A DNA stretch of 64,000 nt, from positions 124,001 to 188,000 of the forward strand of contig NZ_VEWK01000008.1 in the NCBI RefSeq assembly GCF_006376675.1, read 5' to 3'. Positions 36,687 to 46,322 of the stretch are shown in pieces. The notes below the pieces were generated by a model. That model was not told the DNA's origin and ran no database searches. It saw nothing but the letters and a program-made list of their open reading frames with translations. A program made the position numbers and the translations under genes. The stretch comes from Brucella pecoris (GTDB taxonomy: Bacteria; Pseudomonadota; Alphaproteobacteria; Rhizobiales; Rhizobiaceae). Position 1 is the first letter of the stretch. The number at the start of each line of letters is the position of its first letter.

Positions 36687-37832
36687 TCAAAAATTTACGG
36701 AATGGATGATCGACTTGTCGATATTGTTGATATCGCGCTTGCCGCAGAGTGCCATCGTGACATCCAGTTCCTTGCGGATGATTTCGAGCGCCAGCGTTAC
36801 ACCGTCCTTGCCCATCGCTCCGAGGCCATAGAGGAACGGGCGACCGATGAACACGCCTTGCGCGCCGAGTGCGCGCGCCTTGAGCACATCCTGGCCGGAG
36901 CGGATACCGCCATCGACGTGAACTTCGATCTTGTCGCCGACAGCGTCAACGATTGGCTGCAGCATGGAGATCGAGGACGGCGCACCGTCGAGCTGACGGC
37001 CGCCATGGTTCGATACGATGATCGCATCGGCCCCCGACTTTGCCGCCATCCTGGCGTCCTCGACATCGAGAATGCCCTTGAGGATCAGCTTGCCGCCCCA
37101 CTGTTCCTTGATCCAGGCCACGTCGTTCCAGTTGAGCTGTGGGTCGAACTGTTCCGCCGTCCAGGAGGAAAGCGAAGAAAGGTCGGTGACGTTCTTTGCG
37201 TGGCCGGCAATGTTGCGGAAGGTGCGGCGCTGCGTGCCCATCATGCCGAGGCACCAGCCGGGGCGCGTCGCCATCTGCCAAATGTGCTTCGGGGTGAATT
37301 TAGGCGGGGCGGAAAGGCCGTTGCGGATATCCTTGTGACGCTGGCCGAGAATCTGGAGATCAAGCGTGAGCACCAGTGCGGAACAGCCAGCAGCCTTGGC
37401 GCGGCTGATCAGGTTCTTCACAAAGTCACGGTCCTTCATCACATAAAGCTGAAACCAGAACGGCTTCTTGGTGACTGAAGCGACATCTTCAATGGAGCAG
37501 ATGCTCATGGTCGAGAGCGTGAAGGGAACGCCGAAGGCTTCAGCCGCCTGTGCTGCCAGCATTTCACCGTCGGCATGCTGCATACCCGTCAGGCCGGTTG
37601 GCGCAAGAGCGACCGGCATGGACACTTTCTCACCGATCATCGTCGTTTCCAGCGAACGGTTCGTCATGTCCACGAGAATGCGCTGGCGTAATTTGATCTT
37701 CTTGAAGTCGTCTTCATTTGCGCGGTAGGTCGACTCGGTCCATGCGCCAGAATCCGCGTAATCAAAGAACATCTTGGGGACGCGGCGCTGGGCAAGCCGC
37801 TTCAGATCGGCGATTTCAACGATGTTGGGCAT
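36687..37832 (-). CDS. lldD: L-lactate dehydrogenase (FMN-dependent alpha-hydroxy acid dehydrogenase)
   Basis: A 381-aa FMN enzyme that oxidises L-lactate to pyruvate with transfer of electrons to the respiratory chain. The family pattern is complete: FDYADSGAWTESTYRAN (about 23), PVALAPTGLTGMQHADGE (about 73), STMSICSIEDVA, FQLYVMKDR (about 127), LKGILDVEDA with K252, SNHGGRQLDG with the catalytic base H276, and VHVDGGIRSGQDVLKARALGA. The length matches LldD of enterics. It stands alone between the outer membrane protein and the YdeP-like gene. Other 2-hydroxy acids are possible substrates. Confidence 0.92.
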   Translation of the reverse strand: MPNIVEIADLKRLAQRRVPKMFFDYADSGAWTESTYRANEDDFKKIKLRQRILVDMTNRSLETTMIGEKVSMPVALAPTGLTGMQHADGEMLAAQAAEAFGVPFTLSTMSICSIEDVASVTKKPFWFQLYVMKDRDFVKNLISRAKAAGCSALVLTLDLQILGQRHKDIRNGLSAPPKFTPKHIWQMATRPGWCLGMMGTQRRTFRNIAGHAKNVTDLSSLSSWTAEQFDPQLNWNDVAWIKEQWGGKLILKGILDVEDARMAAKSGADAIIVSNHGGRQLDGAPSSISMLQPIVDAVGDKIEVHVDGGIRSGQDVLKARALGAQGVFIGRPFLYGLGAMGKDGVTLALEIIRKELDVTMALCGKRDINNIDKSIIHSVNF

Positions 37833-38036
37833 CTTCCCACCCCTTGTGGTAATTTTTCTTGACCATTCGCATGACCGATCGCGCGGTCGAAATCAAGTAC
37901 GAACAAGTATCGAATAACAATTGCCTCGCGGTTAATTGAAGGACCGGGTAATTGCTCTTATGGTAATGGCACCCGCCCAAGGCAATTTTCTGCCAGTCGA
38001 AGAAGGCGGTCCCGCAACTGGGTTAGAGGGTAACGG

Positions 38037-40349
38037 ATGAGCAAGGCCACCAAAACCGGTTTCATCGGCAAGCGATCCGCTGCAGCAGGTGGATGGGGTG
38101 CGTTGAAGAGCTGCGGCAAGCAATTGCTTGCAAGCGGTGCTCCGCTCTCCGGCGCGCGCACGCTTCTGAAAGCGAACCAGCCTGACGGGTTCGATTGCCC
38201 TGGTTGCGCCTGGGGTGATCCGGAACATGGCTCTTCCTTTGAATTTTGCGAGAATGGCGTGAAGGCTGTCGCCTGGGAGGCGACCGACCGGCGCACGACG
38301 CCCGCCTTCTTTCGCGAGCATACGGTTTCTCAGCTGCGCGGCTGGACGGATTACGATCTGGAGAATACGGGTCGTCTGACCCATCCGATGCGTTACAATG
38401 CCTCGACAGACCAGTATGAAGCCATCGAATGGGGTGAGGCATTCAAGGCTATTGGCGACATTCTCAAGAGTTTCGATCGCCCGAACCGCGTCGAATTTTA
38501 TACGTCGGGCCGTGCTTCGAATGAAGCTGCGTTTCTCTACCAGCTATTCGTGCGTGCCTACGGAACCAACAATTTCCCCGACTGTTCCAATATGTGTCAC
38601 GAAGCAAGCGGCGTCGCACTGAAACAGTCTGTCGGTGTTGGCAAGGGGACGGTGCTGCTGGAAGACTTCGAGATGGCCGATGCCATTTTCGTGGTCGGGC
38701 AAAATCCGGGCACCAACCATCCGCGCATGCTGGGTGATTTGCGTCGTGCAGCCGAGCGGGGCGCGCGCATTGTTGTTTTCAATCCGATCCGCGAACGCGG
38801 GCTGGAGCGGTTCGCTGATCCACAGAACAAGCTTGAAATGCTGCATGGCGGCAGCGAAGCCATAGCCAGCGACTACTTCCAGCCGCGTCTGGGTGGTGAT
38901 CTTGCTGCTTTCCGCGGTATGGCCAAGGCGGTTTTTGCCGCAGACGATGCCGCACTCGCCGCAGGCAGGCCATCGATCCTCGACCGGGATTTTCTTGGCA
39001 CACATACGGCGGAACTGGAAGCTTACCGCGTTGCGGTAGACAGTACGTCGTGGGAGGAAATCGAAGACCAGTCCGGGCTTCTTCGCCAGTCGCTGGAGCG
39101 CGCGGCGCAAATCTATATGGAATCGGAACGGGTCATCTGCACCTGGGCGATGGGCATCACCCAGCATCGCCATTCGGTGATCATGATCCGCGAGATCACC
39201 AATTTCATGCTGTTGCGCGGCAATATTGGCAGGCCGGGAGCCGGGCTTTGCCCGGTGCGCGGTCACTCCAACGTTCAAGGGGACCGCACGGTCGGCATCA
39301 ATGAACGGCCTCCGGTCGCATTCCTTGATGCACTGGAAAAGGAGTTCGACTTCGAGGTTCCGCGTGAACCGGGGCACAATGTTCTGGGTGCCATTGGCGC
39401 CATGCTCGACGGATCGGCTCAGGCCTTCATCGGCCTTGGCGGCAATTTCGCACGCGCTACTCCGGATAGCCCGCTTATTTCGAAAGCGCTTTCCGGTCAG
39501 CGTTTGACGGTCCATATCGCGACCAAGCTCAACCATTCACATCTCGTGCCGGGGCAGGATTCGTTTATCCTGCCTTGCCTTGGCCGCACGGAAATTGATC
39601 TTAATTCTCGCGGAACCGCGCAGATCGTGACGGTCGAAGACTCCATGAGCATGGTGCATGGCTCAGGCGGCATCAATGCACCTGCATCTGCACATCTGCG
39701 TTCGGAAGTGGCGATTATTGCGGGCATGGCGCAGGCGACGCTTGGGCCGCAGCCGGTCGACTGGCTGGAGCTCGCCGACGATTATGACCTTATCCGTGAC
39801 CGCATCGCCCGCGTTTTGCCAGACTTTTACAACTTCAACGAGCGCGTGCGGGTCCCGCGCGGTTTCCACTTGCGCAATTCTGCCCGCGAGCTGGAATGGA
39901 ACACGGCAAAGGGCAAGGCGACGTTCTGGACCGGCGCTCTGCCGGAAACTGTCGAACATCAGCAGGCACGCGGTATGCCGGGGCGCTATGTGCTGCAGAC
40001 ATTCCGCAGCCATGATCAGTATAACACCACCATCTATGGCATGGATGATCGCTATCGCGGCGTTTACGGCGAGCGGCAGGTGGTCTTCATGAATGCGGAT
40101 GATATGGCGGATATCGGCGTTGAAGCGGGTGACCGGGCAGATATTGTCGGCGAATTTGATGATGGCGTGGAGCGTATTGCACGGGATTTCCGTTTTGTAC
40201 CTTATGACATTCCGCGCGGCTGTATTGCTGGCTACTATCCGGAAATGAACGTGCTGGTACCGCTGGCCAGTTCCGGGGATGAAAGCTTCACGCCGACCTC
40301 GAAATCGGTAATCGTTTCGTTCCGTCCTCTTAAATCGGCTGCCGCATGA
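38037..40349 (+). CDS. FdhF/YdeP-family molybdopterin oxidoreductase
   Basis: A 770-aa molybdenum enzyme related to formate dehydrogenase H and E. coli YdeP, whose substrate is unknown. Near the N-terminus C54, C57 and C71 (DCPGC...EFC) could bind an iron-sulphur cluster, fewer than the four cysteines of true formate dehydrogenases. GTNNFPDCSNMCHEASG places C187 where the metal-ligand Cys or Sec sits. Cofactor-binding blocks include FVVGQNPGTNHPRMLGDL (about 221), NFMLLRGNIGRPGAGLCPVRGHSNVQGDRTVG (about 394) and a C-terminal QTFRSHDQYNTTIYGMDDRYRGV dinucleotide domain (about 653). No twin-arginine signal, so cytoplasmic. Its stop overlaps the next gene. Confidence 0.88.
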   Translation: MSKATKTGFIGKRSAAAGGWGALKSCGKQLLASGAPLSGARTLLKANQPDGFDCPGCAWGDPEHGSSFEFCENGVKAVAWEATDRRTTPAFFREHTVSQLRGWTDYDLENTGRLTHPMRYNASTDQYEAIEWGEAFKAIGDILKSFDRPNRVEFYTSGRASNEAAFLYQLFVRAYGTNNFPDCSNMCHEASGVALKQSVGVGKGTVLLEDFEMADAIFVVGQNPGTNHPRMLGDLRRAAERGARIVVFNPIRERGLERFADPQNKLEMLHGGSEAIASDYFQPRLGGDLAAFRGMAKAVFAADDAALAAGRPSILDRDFLGTHTAELEAYRVAVDSTSWEEIEDQSGLLRQSLERAAQIYMESERVICTWAMGITQHRHSVIMIREITNFMLLRGNIGRPGAGLCPVRGHSNVQGDRTVGINERPPVAFLDALEKEFDFEVPREPGHNVLGAIGAMLDGSAQAFIGLGGNFARATPDSPLISKALSGQRLTVHIATKLNHSHLVPGQDSFILPCLGRTEIDLNSRGTAQIVTVEDSMSMVHGSGGINAPASAHLRSEVAIIAGMAQATLGPQPVDWLELADDYDLIRDRIARVLPDFYNFNERVRVPRGFHLRNSARELEWNTAKGKATFWTGALPETVEHQQARGMPGRYVLQTFRSHDQYNTTIYGMDDRYRGVYGERQVVFMNADDMADIGVEAGDRADIVGEFDDGVERIARDFRFVPYDIPRGCIAGYYPEMNVLVPLASSGDESFTPTSKSVIVSFRPLKSAAA

Positions 40350-40645
40350 TGGATGAGGGCGAGGCGGAATATATGGCGTTCGTCGACGCGCTCATGACTG
40401 CATCCCGCAGCCTTACCGGGCTTGGTGCCGGGATTGTCGCTGCGGCGGCGCTCGAAATTGCTTCAGACAGCCGGACTTTTTCGCGGCTGCTGGGTGTTGC
40501 TCACGCGCTGGTGCTCCGGGAAATTTCAGTGCTCGGACAGGACCACGGTTATATCAAGATCAGACAGCGCGATCCGCGCACACAACGCACACGTTATGAA
40601 TTGAGTGCTGTCGGTCAAAGGCTTGTCGAGGAGGTAAGGGGTTAG
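40346..40645 (+). CDS. Small MarR/winged-helix-like protein coupled to the YdeP-like gene
   Basis: A 99-aa protein whose ATG overlaps the stop of the YdeP-like gene (ATGA), so it is probably translated with it. The C-terminal half, SRLLGVAHALVLREISVLGQDHGYIKIRQRDPRTQRTRYELSAVGQRLVEE in pattern, looks like the recognition helix, wing and last helix of a MarR-type winged helix: a helix, a basic QRDPRTQRTRYELS wing and a closing helix. It lacks the full MarR dimer domain. I do not recognise a named family; a DNA-binding or enzyme-associated role is possible. Confidence 0.7.
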   Translation: MMDEGEAEYMAFVDALMTASRSLTGLGAGIVAAAALEIASDSRTFSRLLGVAHALVLREISVLGQDHGYIKIRQRDPRTQRTRYELSAVGQRLVEEVRG

Positions 40646-40867
40646 CGAACTGCTCGCAGCAGCCGATATTCTTGATATTTAACAGAGCTATATATTTCTA
40701 CTCATAAATACCCTGATGGAAGGCAGCAGCCTTTCAATTGTCTTGAGCAAATTCTTGAAAAGATTTTAACAGCGATAACTATGAAACATGATCTTTTACA
40801 ACGCGGCTTTTCTCTGCTTAGCTTTAGTTGCATTCTCAACAGAACCGAACCAGTGAGAATCGTGTAA

Positions 40868-42028
40868 ATGGCAGTAAAATCATTCGTTTACGGTTTGCGA
40901 AACGGGTGGAGGCGAGTTGCGAGCCAACCTGCTCCCCATTTCAGAACACCCGACGTGCTCCTTGTTTGTTTGGGGCTGCTTGTGCCAGGCGCCACGGTTC
41001 AGGCGCAGGCAGACCCGCTCAATGTCGTGCCGGTGGCGGTAGTGAAAGTGGTCGCAAGCGATTATCAGCCGAAACTGACGTTGTCCGGTGCGATAGCGGC
41101 CCGATCGCTCGTCAATGTATCGTTTCGTCTGAATGGTCAGGTTGTGCAGCGTCTGGTCGAAATTGGCCAACACGTGGAAAAGGGGCAGCCCCTCGCCAGC
41201 ATCGACAATGTCGAACAGCAGGCTAATCTGCGTGTTGCGCAGGCCACGAAAGATGCCGCTCAGGCGCAGCTCGTGCAGGCGCAGGCCAATTTTGCAAGAC
41301 AGAAGGCTTTGCTGGCGCAAGGCTTCACGACGCGCAGTACCTATGACCAGGCGAACCAGAACCTGCAGACGACGCAGAGCGCCCTTGCCAGTGCTGAAAG
41401 CCAGCTTAACGATGCGCGCGACCAACTGTCCTACACGCAATTGCAGGCACCCGTTTCAGGCGTGATTACCGCGCGCAATGTTGAGGCCGGTCAGGTCGTG
41501 CAGGCCGCACAGACGGCGTTCTCGATTGCTGAGGACGGGCCTCGTGACGCGGTCTTCGATGTTCAGGAAACGTTGGTCAATCATGCCAAGATTGGGATGG
41601 GCGTAACGATTGCGCTTCTGTCCGATGCTTCGATAAACGCCGAAGGCAAGATTCGCGAAATTTCTCCGGTGGTCGATGCGCAGACCGGAACCGTGCGGGT
41701 GAAGGTCGGAATAGCGCAAACTCCGCCCCAGATGGCGCTGGGAGCCACGGTGACGGGAACGGTCCATATGGACACTGTGAAAGTCGTGGTTCTGCCGTGG
41801 AGCGCAATGACTTCGGATGCAGGGCGCACGGCCGTCTGGAGGCTCGCGAAGGATTCCAAGGTGGCAACGCTGGTTCCGATCAAGGTGCTTGCCTTCGCGA
41901 AAGGCCGGTTGCTGGTGGAGGACGGACTGCAGGAAGGCGAGCTGATCGTCACGAAGGGCGCACAGATGTTGCGTTCCGGCGAGCCAGCCGAAGTCGTGCA
42001 GGAACAGGAAGGGCTCATCGCGCAATGA
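40868..42028 (+). CDS. RND efflux periplasmic adaptor, first of two
   Basis: A 386-aa membrane fusion protein. After a long basic N-terminus comes one hydrophobic segment (VLLVCLGLLVPGATVQAQA, about 30-48), acting as signal or anchor. Then come the beta-barrel and lipoyl half-motifs (VSFRLNGQVVQRLVEIGQHVEKGQPLASID and APVSGVITARNVEAGQVVQAAQTAF) enclosing a coiled-coil hairpin rich in Q and A (about 115-190). It overlaps the second adaptor by 4 nt and starts a three-gene efflux operon. A two-adaptor operon resembles TriAB of Pseudomonas. No outer membrane factor gene is present here. Confidence 0.87.
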   Translation: MAVKSFVYGLRNGWRRVASQPAPHFRTPDVLLVCLGLLVPGATVQAQADPLNVVPVAVVKVVASDYQPKLTLSGAIAARSLVNVSFRLNGQVVQRLVEIGQHVEKGQPLASIDNVEQQANLRVAQATKDAAQAQLVQAQANFARQKALLAQGFTTRSTYDQANQNLQTTQSALASAESQLNDARDQLSYTQLQAPVSGVITARNVEAGQVVQAAQTAFSIAEDGPRDAVFDVQETLVNHAKIGMGVTIALLSDASINAEGKIREISPVVDAQTGTVRVKVGIAQTPPQMALGATVTGTVHMDTVKVVVLPWSAMTSDAGRTAVWRLAKDSKVATLVPIKVLAFAKGRLLVEDGLQEGELIVTKGAQMLRSGEPAEVVQEQEGLIAQ

Positions 42029-43134
42029 AAACGGCAATCCAGCTTCCTGCGATCCGGTCAATAGGGTATCTCGTCGTGTTTGGCGCGGCGGTTGTGCTCA
42101 GCGCTTGTGGCAAGGAAGAAGAAAAACAAGCGAACGCGGACGTTGTGCGTCCCGTTCTTTACATGGTGGTCGAACCCAAGCCCGTAACGCAGACAGGCTT
42201 CGCAGGCACAATTGAGCCGCGTTACTCCACCGATCTTGCATTTCGTGTACTCGGGCGGATTATCAATCGGCCCGTGCAGGTGGGGGATCTCGTGAAGAAA
42301 GACGAGATGGTGGCGATGCTCGACCCTTCCAATCTCGATCTTGCCGTTCAGTCGGCAAGGGCAGATCTGGCAAGCGCCGAAGCACAGTTTGCCAACGCCT
42401 CTGCAAGCGAGGAGCGCCAGCGTATCCTGCTCAAGGGAAACAATGTCTCGCAAGCTGACTATGACGCCGCAAGGCAGGCGCGGGACAGCGCGGAGGCGGG
42501 ACTTGAAAAGGCTCGGGCAGGGCTGAAGAAGGCGCAGGACCAGCGCAGCTATGCCGTGCTGCGTCCGGATTACGATGGCGTCATCTCAGCAACGGATGCG
42601 GAAGTCGGACAGGTGGTTGCCGCCGGTCAGACCGTCATGACGGTCGCGCGTCCCGATATTCGCGAAGCAGTGCTCGATATTCCCGACAGCATGACGCAGT
42701 ATTTCGAGCAGGGCACGTCATTCAATGTGCAGCTTCAGGCCGATCCCACTGTCACCGGGCACGGAATGGTGCGCGAGGTCGCCCCACAGGCTGATGCGCA
42801 GACGCGCACGCGTCGCGTACGTATTGCCCTCGACAATCCGCCGGAAGGCTTTCGCCTCGGTGCGACGATCAGGGCTGCGATGGCGGCGCCCGAACAGAAT
42901 CTTGTGACGATGCCGATTCAGGCCTTGCTCGATGAAAATGGCAAGACAAGCATCTGGGTCATCGATCCGCATAAACAGACGGTCTCTCTTCATGACGTGC
43001 AGGTGACTGAGCGGCACGGCAACAGTTTCGTTGCCGGAGGCGTGGACATCGGAAGCTATGTTGCGATTGCCGGTGTGAACGAGCTGAAAGAAGGACAGAA
43101 AGTCCGCCTGAACGAGAAAGGAGCCGGCCTGTGA
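42025..43134 (+). CDS. RND efflux periplasmic adaptor, second (lipoprotein)
   Basis: A 369-aa membrane fusion protein with a lipoprotein signal: hydrophobic LVVFGAAVVLSAC with lipobox LSAC at about residues 25-28. Lipoyl half-motifs (AFRVLGRIINRPVQVGDLVKKDEMVAMLD and RPDYDGVISATDAEVGQVVAAGQTV) flank a coiled coil (about 105-175). The ATG at 42025 overlaps the first adaptor's stop (ATGA), and its own stop overlaps the GTG of the pump gene. Both adaptors are complete, so they probably form a mixed ring on one pump. Confidence 0.88.
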   Translation: MKTAIQLPAIRSIGYLVVFGAAVVLSACGKEEEKQANADVVRPVLYMVVEPKPVTQTGFAGTIEPRYSTDLAFRVLGRIINRPVQVGDLVKKDEMVAMLDPSNLDLAVQSARADLASAEAQFANASASEERQRILLKGNNVSQADYDAARQARDSAEAGLEKARAGLKKAQDQRSYAVLRPDYDGVISATDAEVGQVVAAGQTVMTVARPDIREAVLDIPDSMTQYFEQGTSFNVQLQADPTVTGHGMVREVAPQADAQTRTRRVRIALDNPPEGFRLGATIRAAMAAPEQNLVTMPIQALLDENGKTSIWVIDPHKQTVSLHDVQVTERHGNSFVAGGVDIGSYVAIAGVNELKEGQKVRLNEKGAGL

Positions 43135-46100
43135 AGAAGGGATTCAATCTGTCTGACTGGGCTCTGAATCACCGGTCTCTGGTCTGGTATTTCATGCTTG
43201 TCTTTCTGGTGGCGGGCCTGATTTCGTATATTGACCTCGGACGTGAGGAAGATCCGGAATTTACCGTCAAAACGATGGTCGTTCAGGCCAACTGGCCCGG
43301 GGCATCTGTCGAGGAAACGCTCAACCAGGTTACCGACCGGCTGGAAAAGAAGCTCGAAGAACTGGATACGCTGGATTATACCCGCAGCATAACCACAGCG
43401 GGCAAGTCGGTCGTGTTTGTATTTCTTAAAGATACGACCAGGGCGGAGCAGGTCAAAAAGTCATGGACCGAAGTACGCCACCTTCTGAACGATATTCAGA
43501 ACACGCTGCCGCAAGGCGTTCTCGGACCATATTTCAACGACCAGTTCGGTGATGTTTACGGGAACGTCTATGCGTTCACATCGGACGGGCTGTCGATGCG
43601 GCAGTTGCGGGATTATGCCGAAAGCACGCGAACCAAGATTCTGACATTGCCCAATGCGGGCAAAGTTGAACTGATCGGTGCGCAGGACGAAGCGATCTAT
43701 CTGGAATTCTCAACGCGCCAGATTGCGGCGCTTGGGCTGGATCAGCAGGCAATCCTGCAAGCCTTGCAGGACCAGAACGCCATTACGCCCTCGGGTGTGG
43801 TTGAAGCCGGGCCGGAGCGCATCAGTGTGCGTGTCAGCGGGCAATTCAACTCGGAAGCCGATCTGCGTGCTGTAAATCTGCGCGTCAATGATCGTTTTTT
43901 CCGCCTTTCCGACGTGGCGACGATCACACGAGGTTATGTTGATCCGCCGACATCCATTTTCCGGGTGAACGGACAGGATGCCATCGGCCTCGGCATCGGC
44001 ATGAAGCCCAACGGCAATCTGCTCGAATTTGGTGCAGCGCTCGACAAGATGATGAGCCAAGTGACGGCAGAACTTCCGGTCGGCGTCCAGGTATTCAAGG
44101 TTGCCGATCAGCCGCAGGTTGTGACTGACGCCGTTTCGGGCTTTACCAAAGCGCTGTTTGAAGCGGTAGTTATCGTCCTCGCCGTCAGTTTCGTCAGTCT
44201 CGGGGTACGAGCGGGCTTTGTAGTCTCTCTTTCGATACCGCTGGTGTTGGCCATCACCTTCCTGGCGATGTCGTTGATGGATATTTCACTGCAGCGTGTA
44301 TCGCTTGGTGCGCTTATCATTGCGCTGGGGCTACTGGTTGATGACGCGATGATCGCGGTTGAAATGATGGTAGCCCGGCTGGAAATGGGTGACCCCATCA
44401 ACAAGGCCGCAACTTACGTGTATTCGCATACGGCCTTTCCGATGTTGACGGGTACGCTCGTGACCATCGCCGGGTTTATCCCGATTGGTCTGAACAATAG
44501 TCAGGCCGGTGAATACACCTATACGCTGTTTGTGGTGATCGCGGTTTCGCTGCTGGTTTCATGGATCGTGGCGGTTCTGTTCGCGCCCTTGCTGGGGGTC
44601 ACTTTCCTGCCGAAGAAAATGAAGGCGCATGAGGAGAAACATAGTCGCTTCTTCAACATCTTCTCTCAGGTCCTGCTTGCATCCATGCGGCATAAATGGA
44701 TCACGATCGTTACGACGATTGCGCTTTTCCTCGTGTCGGTTTTCGGCATGGGCTTCATCGAACGGCAGTTCTTCCCGCAATCAGACCGTCCGGAACTGGT
44801 GCTCGACTGGACGCTGCCGCAAAACAGTTCCATCACTGATACCAAGGCCCAGATGGAAAAGTTCGAAGCAACGATGCTTAAGGACAATCCCGATGTGGAT
44901 CACTGGAGCACCTATATCGGGGAAGGCGCTATTCGTTTTATTCTTTCGTTCGACGTGCAACCTGCAAACCCGTATTTCGGGCAGATGGTCGTCGTTGCAA
45001 AAGATCTTGAAGCGCGCGACAGGCTTAAGCAGAAATTCAACGAGGTTCTGCGCAAGGACTACGTTGGTACAGATGTTTATGTGAAATATCTGGAGCTTGG
45101 ACCGCCTGTTGGCCGTCCGGTGCAGTATCGTGTCTCCGGGCCGGATATTCAGAAGCTGCGCGGCGTCGCGCAGGATTTTGCCGGTATCCTCAGTTCCGAC
45201 AAGCGGCTTGGGGTTGTGAGCTACAACTGGAACGAACCAGGCCGGGTTATCCGCGTGGACGTTATGCAGGACAAGGCGAGAAAGCTTGGCATTTCCTCCA
45301 AGGATATTGCAACAACTCTCAACGGTATCGTCGGTGGTATTACGATCACCCAGGTGCGGGATTCGATCTATCTGATCGATGTCATCGCGCGGGCGCAGAA
45401 ACACGAACGCGACTCGATCGATACGTTGCAGAGCCTTCAGATCGCAACCGGTAACGGGACTTCGGTGCCCTTGGCGGCGATTGCAAATTTCCGGTATGAA
45501 CTGGAGCAGCCGGTTATCTATCGTCGCTCACGTACACCGACGATCACGGTTGCGGCCGGGATCATCGACAAGACGATGCCGGACACGATCGTCAAGGATC
45601 TGGCGCCGGCTATCAAGACCTTTGCCGACAAGCTGCCATCGGGATATTATATCCAGACGGCAGGCACGGTGGAGGAAAGCGGCAAGAGCCAGGGCCCGAT
45701 TGCTGCCGTGGTGCCCCTGATGCTGTTCGTCATGGCTACGATCCTGATGATCCAGTTGCAGAGTTTCCAGCGCCTGTTCCTTGTCGTCGCCGTGGCGCCG
45801 CTAGGTCTGATCGGTGTGGTGGCGGCGCTGCTGCCAAGCGGAAAGCCGCTCGGTTTCGTGGCGATCCTCGGCGTTCTGGCGCTGGTTGGTATTCTTATCC
45901 GAAACTCGGTCATCCTGATCGTGCAGGTCGAGGAGCATATCACGGAGGGCATGCATCCATGGGATGCGGTGACACAGGCCAGCCAGCACCGAATGCGACC
46001 CATCGCACTGACGGCGGCGGCGGCAAGTCTGGCGCTGATCCCGATTGCGCGTGAAGTGTTCTGGGGTCCGATGGCCTACGCCATGATGGGCGGGATCATA

Positions 46101-46226
46101 GCGGGCACGGCAATCACGCTGCTCTTTCTGCCGGCGCTTTATGTCGCCTGGTTCCGGATCAAGGAGCCAGAACACGGCGCAGATGAACCGCCAGCCGAAG
46201 CGCATCCCGCTCAGCAACCACATTAA
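43131..46226 (+). CDS. RND multidrug efflux pump, inner membrane subunit
   Basis: A 1031-aa HAE1-type proton antiporter. It has 12 predicted membrane helices: one at the N-terminus (LVWYFMLVFLVAGLISYI), a cluster after residue 340 and a cluster after about 850. Two large periplasmic loops begin after DLGREEDPEFTVKTMVVQANWPGAS. The proton relay in helix 4 is visible as LLVDDAMIAVEMM (about 400). The start is GTG at 43131, overlapping the adaptor stop (GTGA), with AAAGGAG 7 nt upstream. The substrate is unknown; the operon layout resembles TriABC (triclosan/detergent efflux in Pseudomonas). A strong terminator follows. Confidence 0.92.
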   Translation: MKKGFNLSDWALNHRSLVWYFMLVFLVAGLISYIDLGREEDPEFTVKTMVVQANWPGASVEETLNQVTDRLEKKLEELDTLDYTRSITTAGKSVVFVFLKDTTRAEQVKKSWTEVRHLLNDIQNTLPQGVLGPYFNDQFGDVYGNVYAFTSDGLSMRQLRDYAESTRTKILTLPNAGKVELIGAQDEAIYLEFSTRQIAALGLDQQAILQALQDQNAITPSGVVEAGPERISVRVSGQFNSEADLRAVNLRVNDRFFRLSDVATITRGYVDPPTSIFRVNGQDAIGLGIGMKPNGNLLEFGAALDKMMSQVTAELPVGVQVFKVADQPQVVTDAVSGFTKALFEAVVIVLAVSFVSLGVRAGFVVSLSIPLVLAITFLAMSLMDISLQRVSLGALIIALGLLVDDAMIAVEMMVARLEMGDPINKAATYVYSHTAFPMLTGTLVTIAGFIPIGLNNSQAGEYTYTLFVVIAVSLLVSWIVAVLFAPLLGVTFLPKKMKAHEEKHSRFFNIFSQVLLASMRHKWITIVTTIALFLVSVFGMGFIERQFFPQSDRPELVLDWTLPQNSSITDTKAQMEKFEATMLKDNPDVDHWSTYIGEGAIRFILSFDVQPANPYFGQMVVVAKDLEARDRLKQKFNEVLRKDYVGTDVYVKYLELGPPVGRPVQYRVSGPDIQKLRGVAQDFAGILSSDKRLGVVSYNWNEPGRVIRVDVMQDKARKLGISSKDIATTLNGIVGGITITQVRDSIYLIDVIARAQKHERDSIDTLQSLQIATGNGTSVPLAAIANFRYELEQPVIYRRSRTPTITVAAGIIDKTMPDTIVKDLAPAIKTFADKLPSGYYIQTAGTVEESGKSQGPIAAVVPLMLFVMATILMIQLQSFQRLFLVVAVAPLGLIGVVAALLPSGKPLGFVAILGVLALVGILIRNSVILIVQVEEHITEGMHPWDAVTQASQHRMRPIALTAAAASLALIPIAREVFWGPMAYAMMGGIIAGTAITLLFLPALYVAWFRIKEPEHGADEPPAEAHPAQQPH

Positions 46227-46229
46227 GCT

Positions 46230-46259
46230 AAAAAGGCCCGCTTAGACGCGGGCCTTTTT
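46230..46259 (+). terminator. Rho-independent terminator of the efflux operon
   Basis: GGCCCGC (46235-46241) pairs with GCGGGCC (46248-46254) around a 6-nt loop, with five A before and five T after. It sits 4 nt behind the pump stop codon. Confidence 0.9.
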
Positions 46260-46281
46260 CATGAGATTGTCACTTGCTATT

Positions 46282-46322
46282 GGTTCTATATAGGTTCTAT
46301 TATGTAAAACATGAATAGAACC
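46282..46322. promoter_or_regulatory. Candidate operator of the GntR-type nag regulator, overlapping its start codon
   Basis: GGTTCTAT occurs twice in direct repeat, 11 bp apart (46282-46289 and 46293-46300), and once inverted as ATAGAACC (46315-46322) inside the first codons. The second and third copies form an inverted repeat around the start region. This spacing suggests binding by the regulator it precedes, hence autorepression. Confidence 0.6.
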
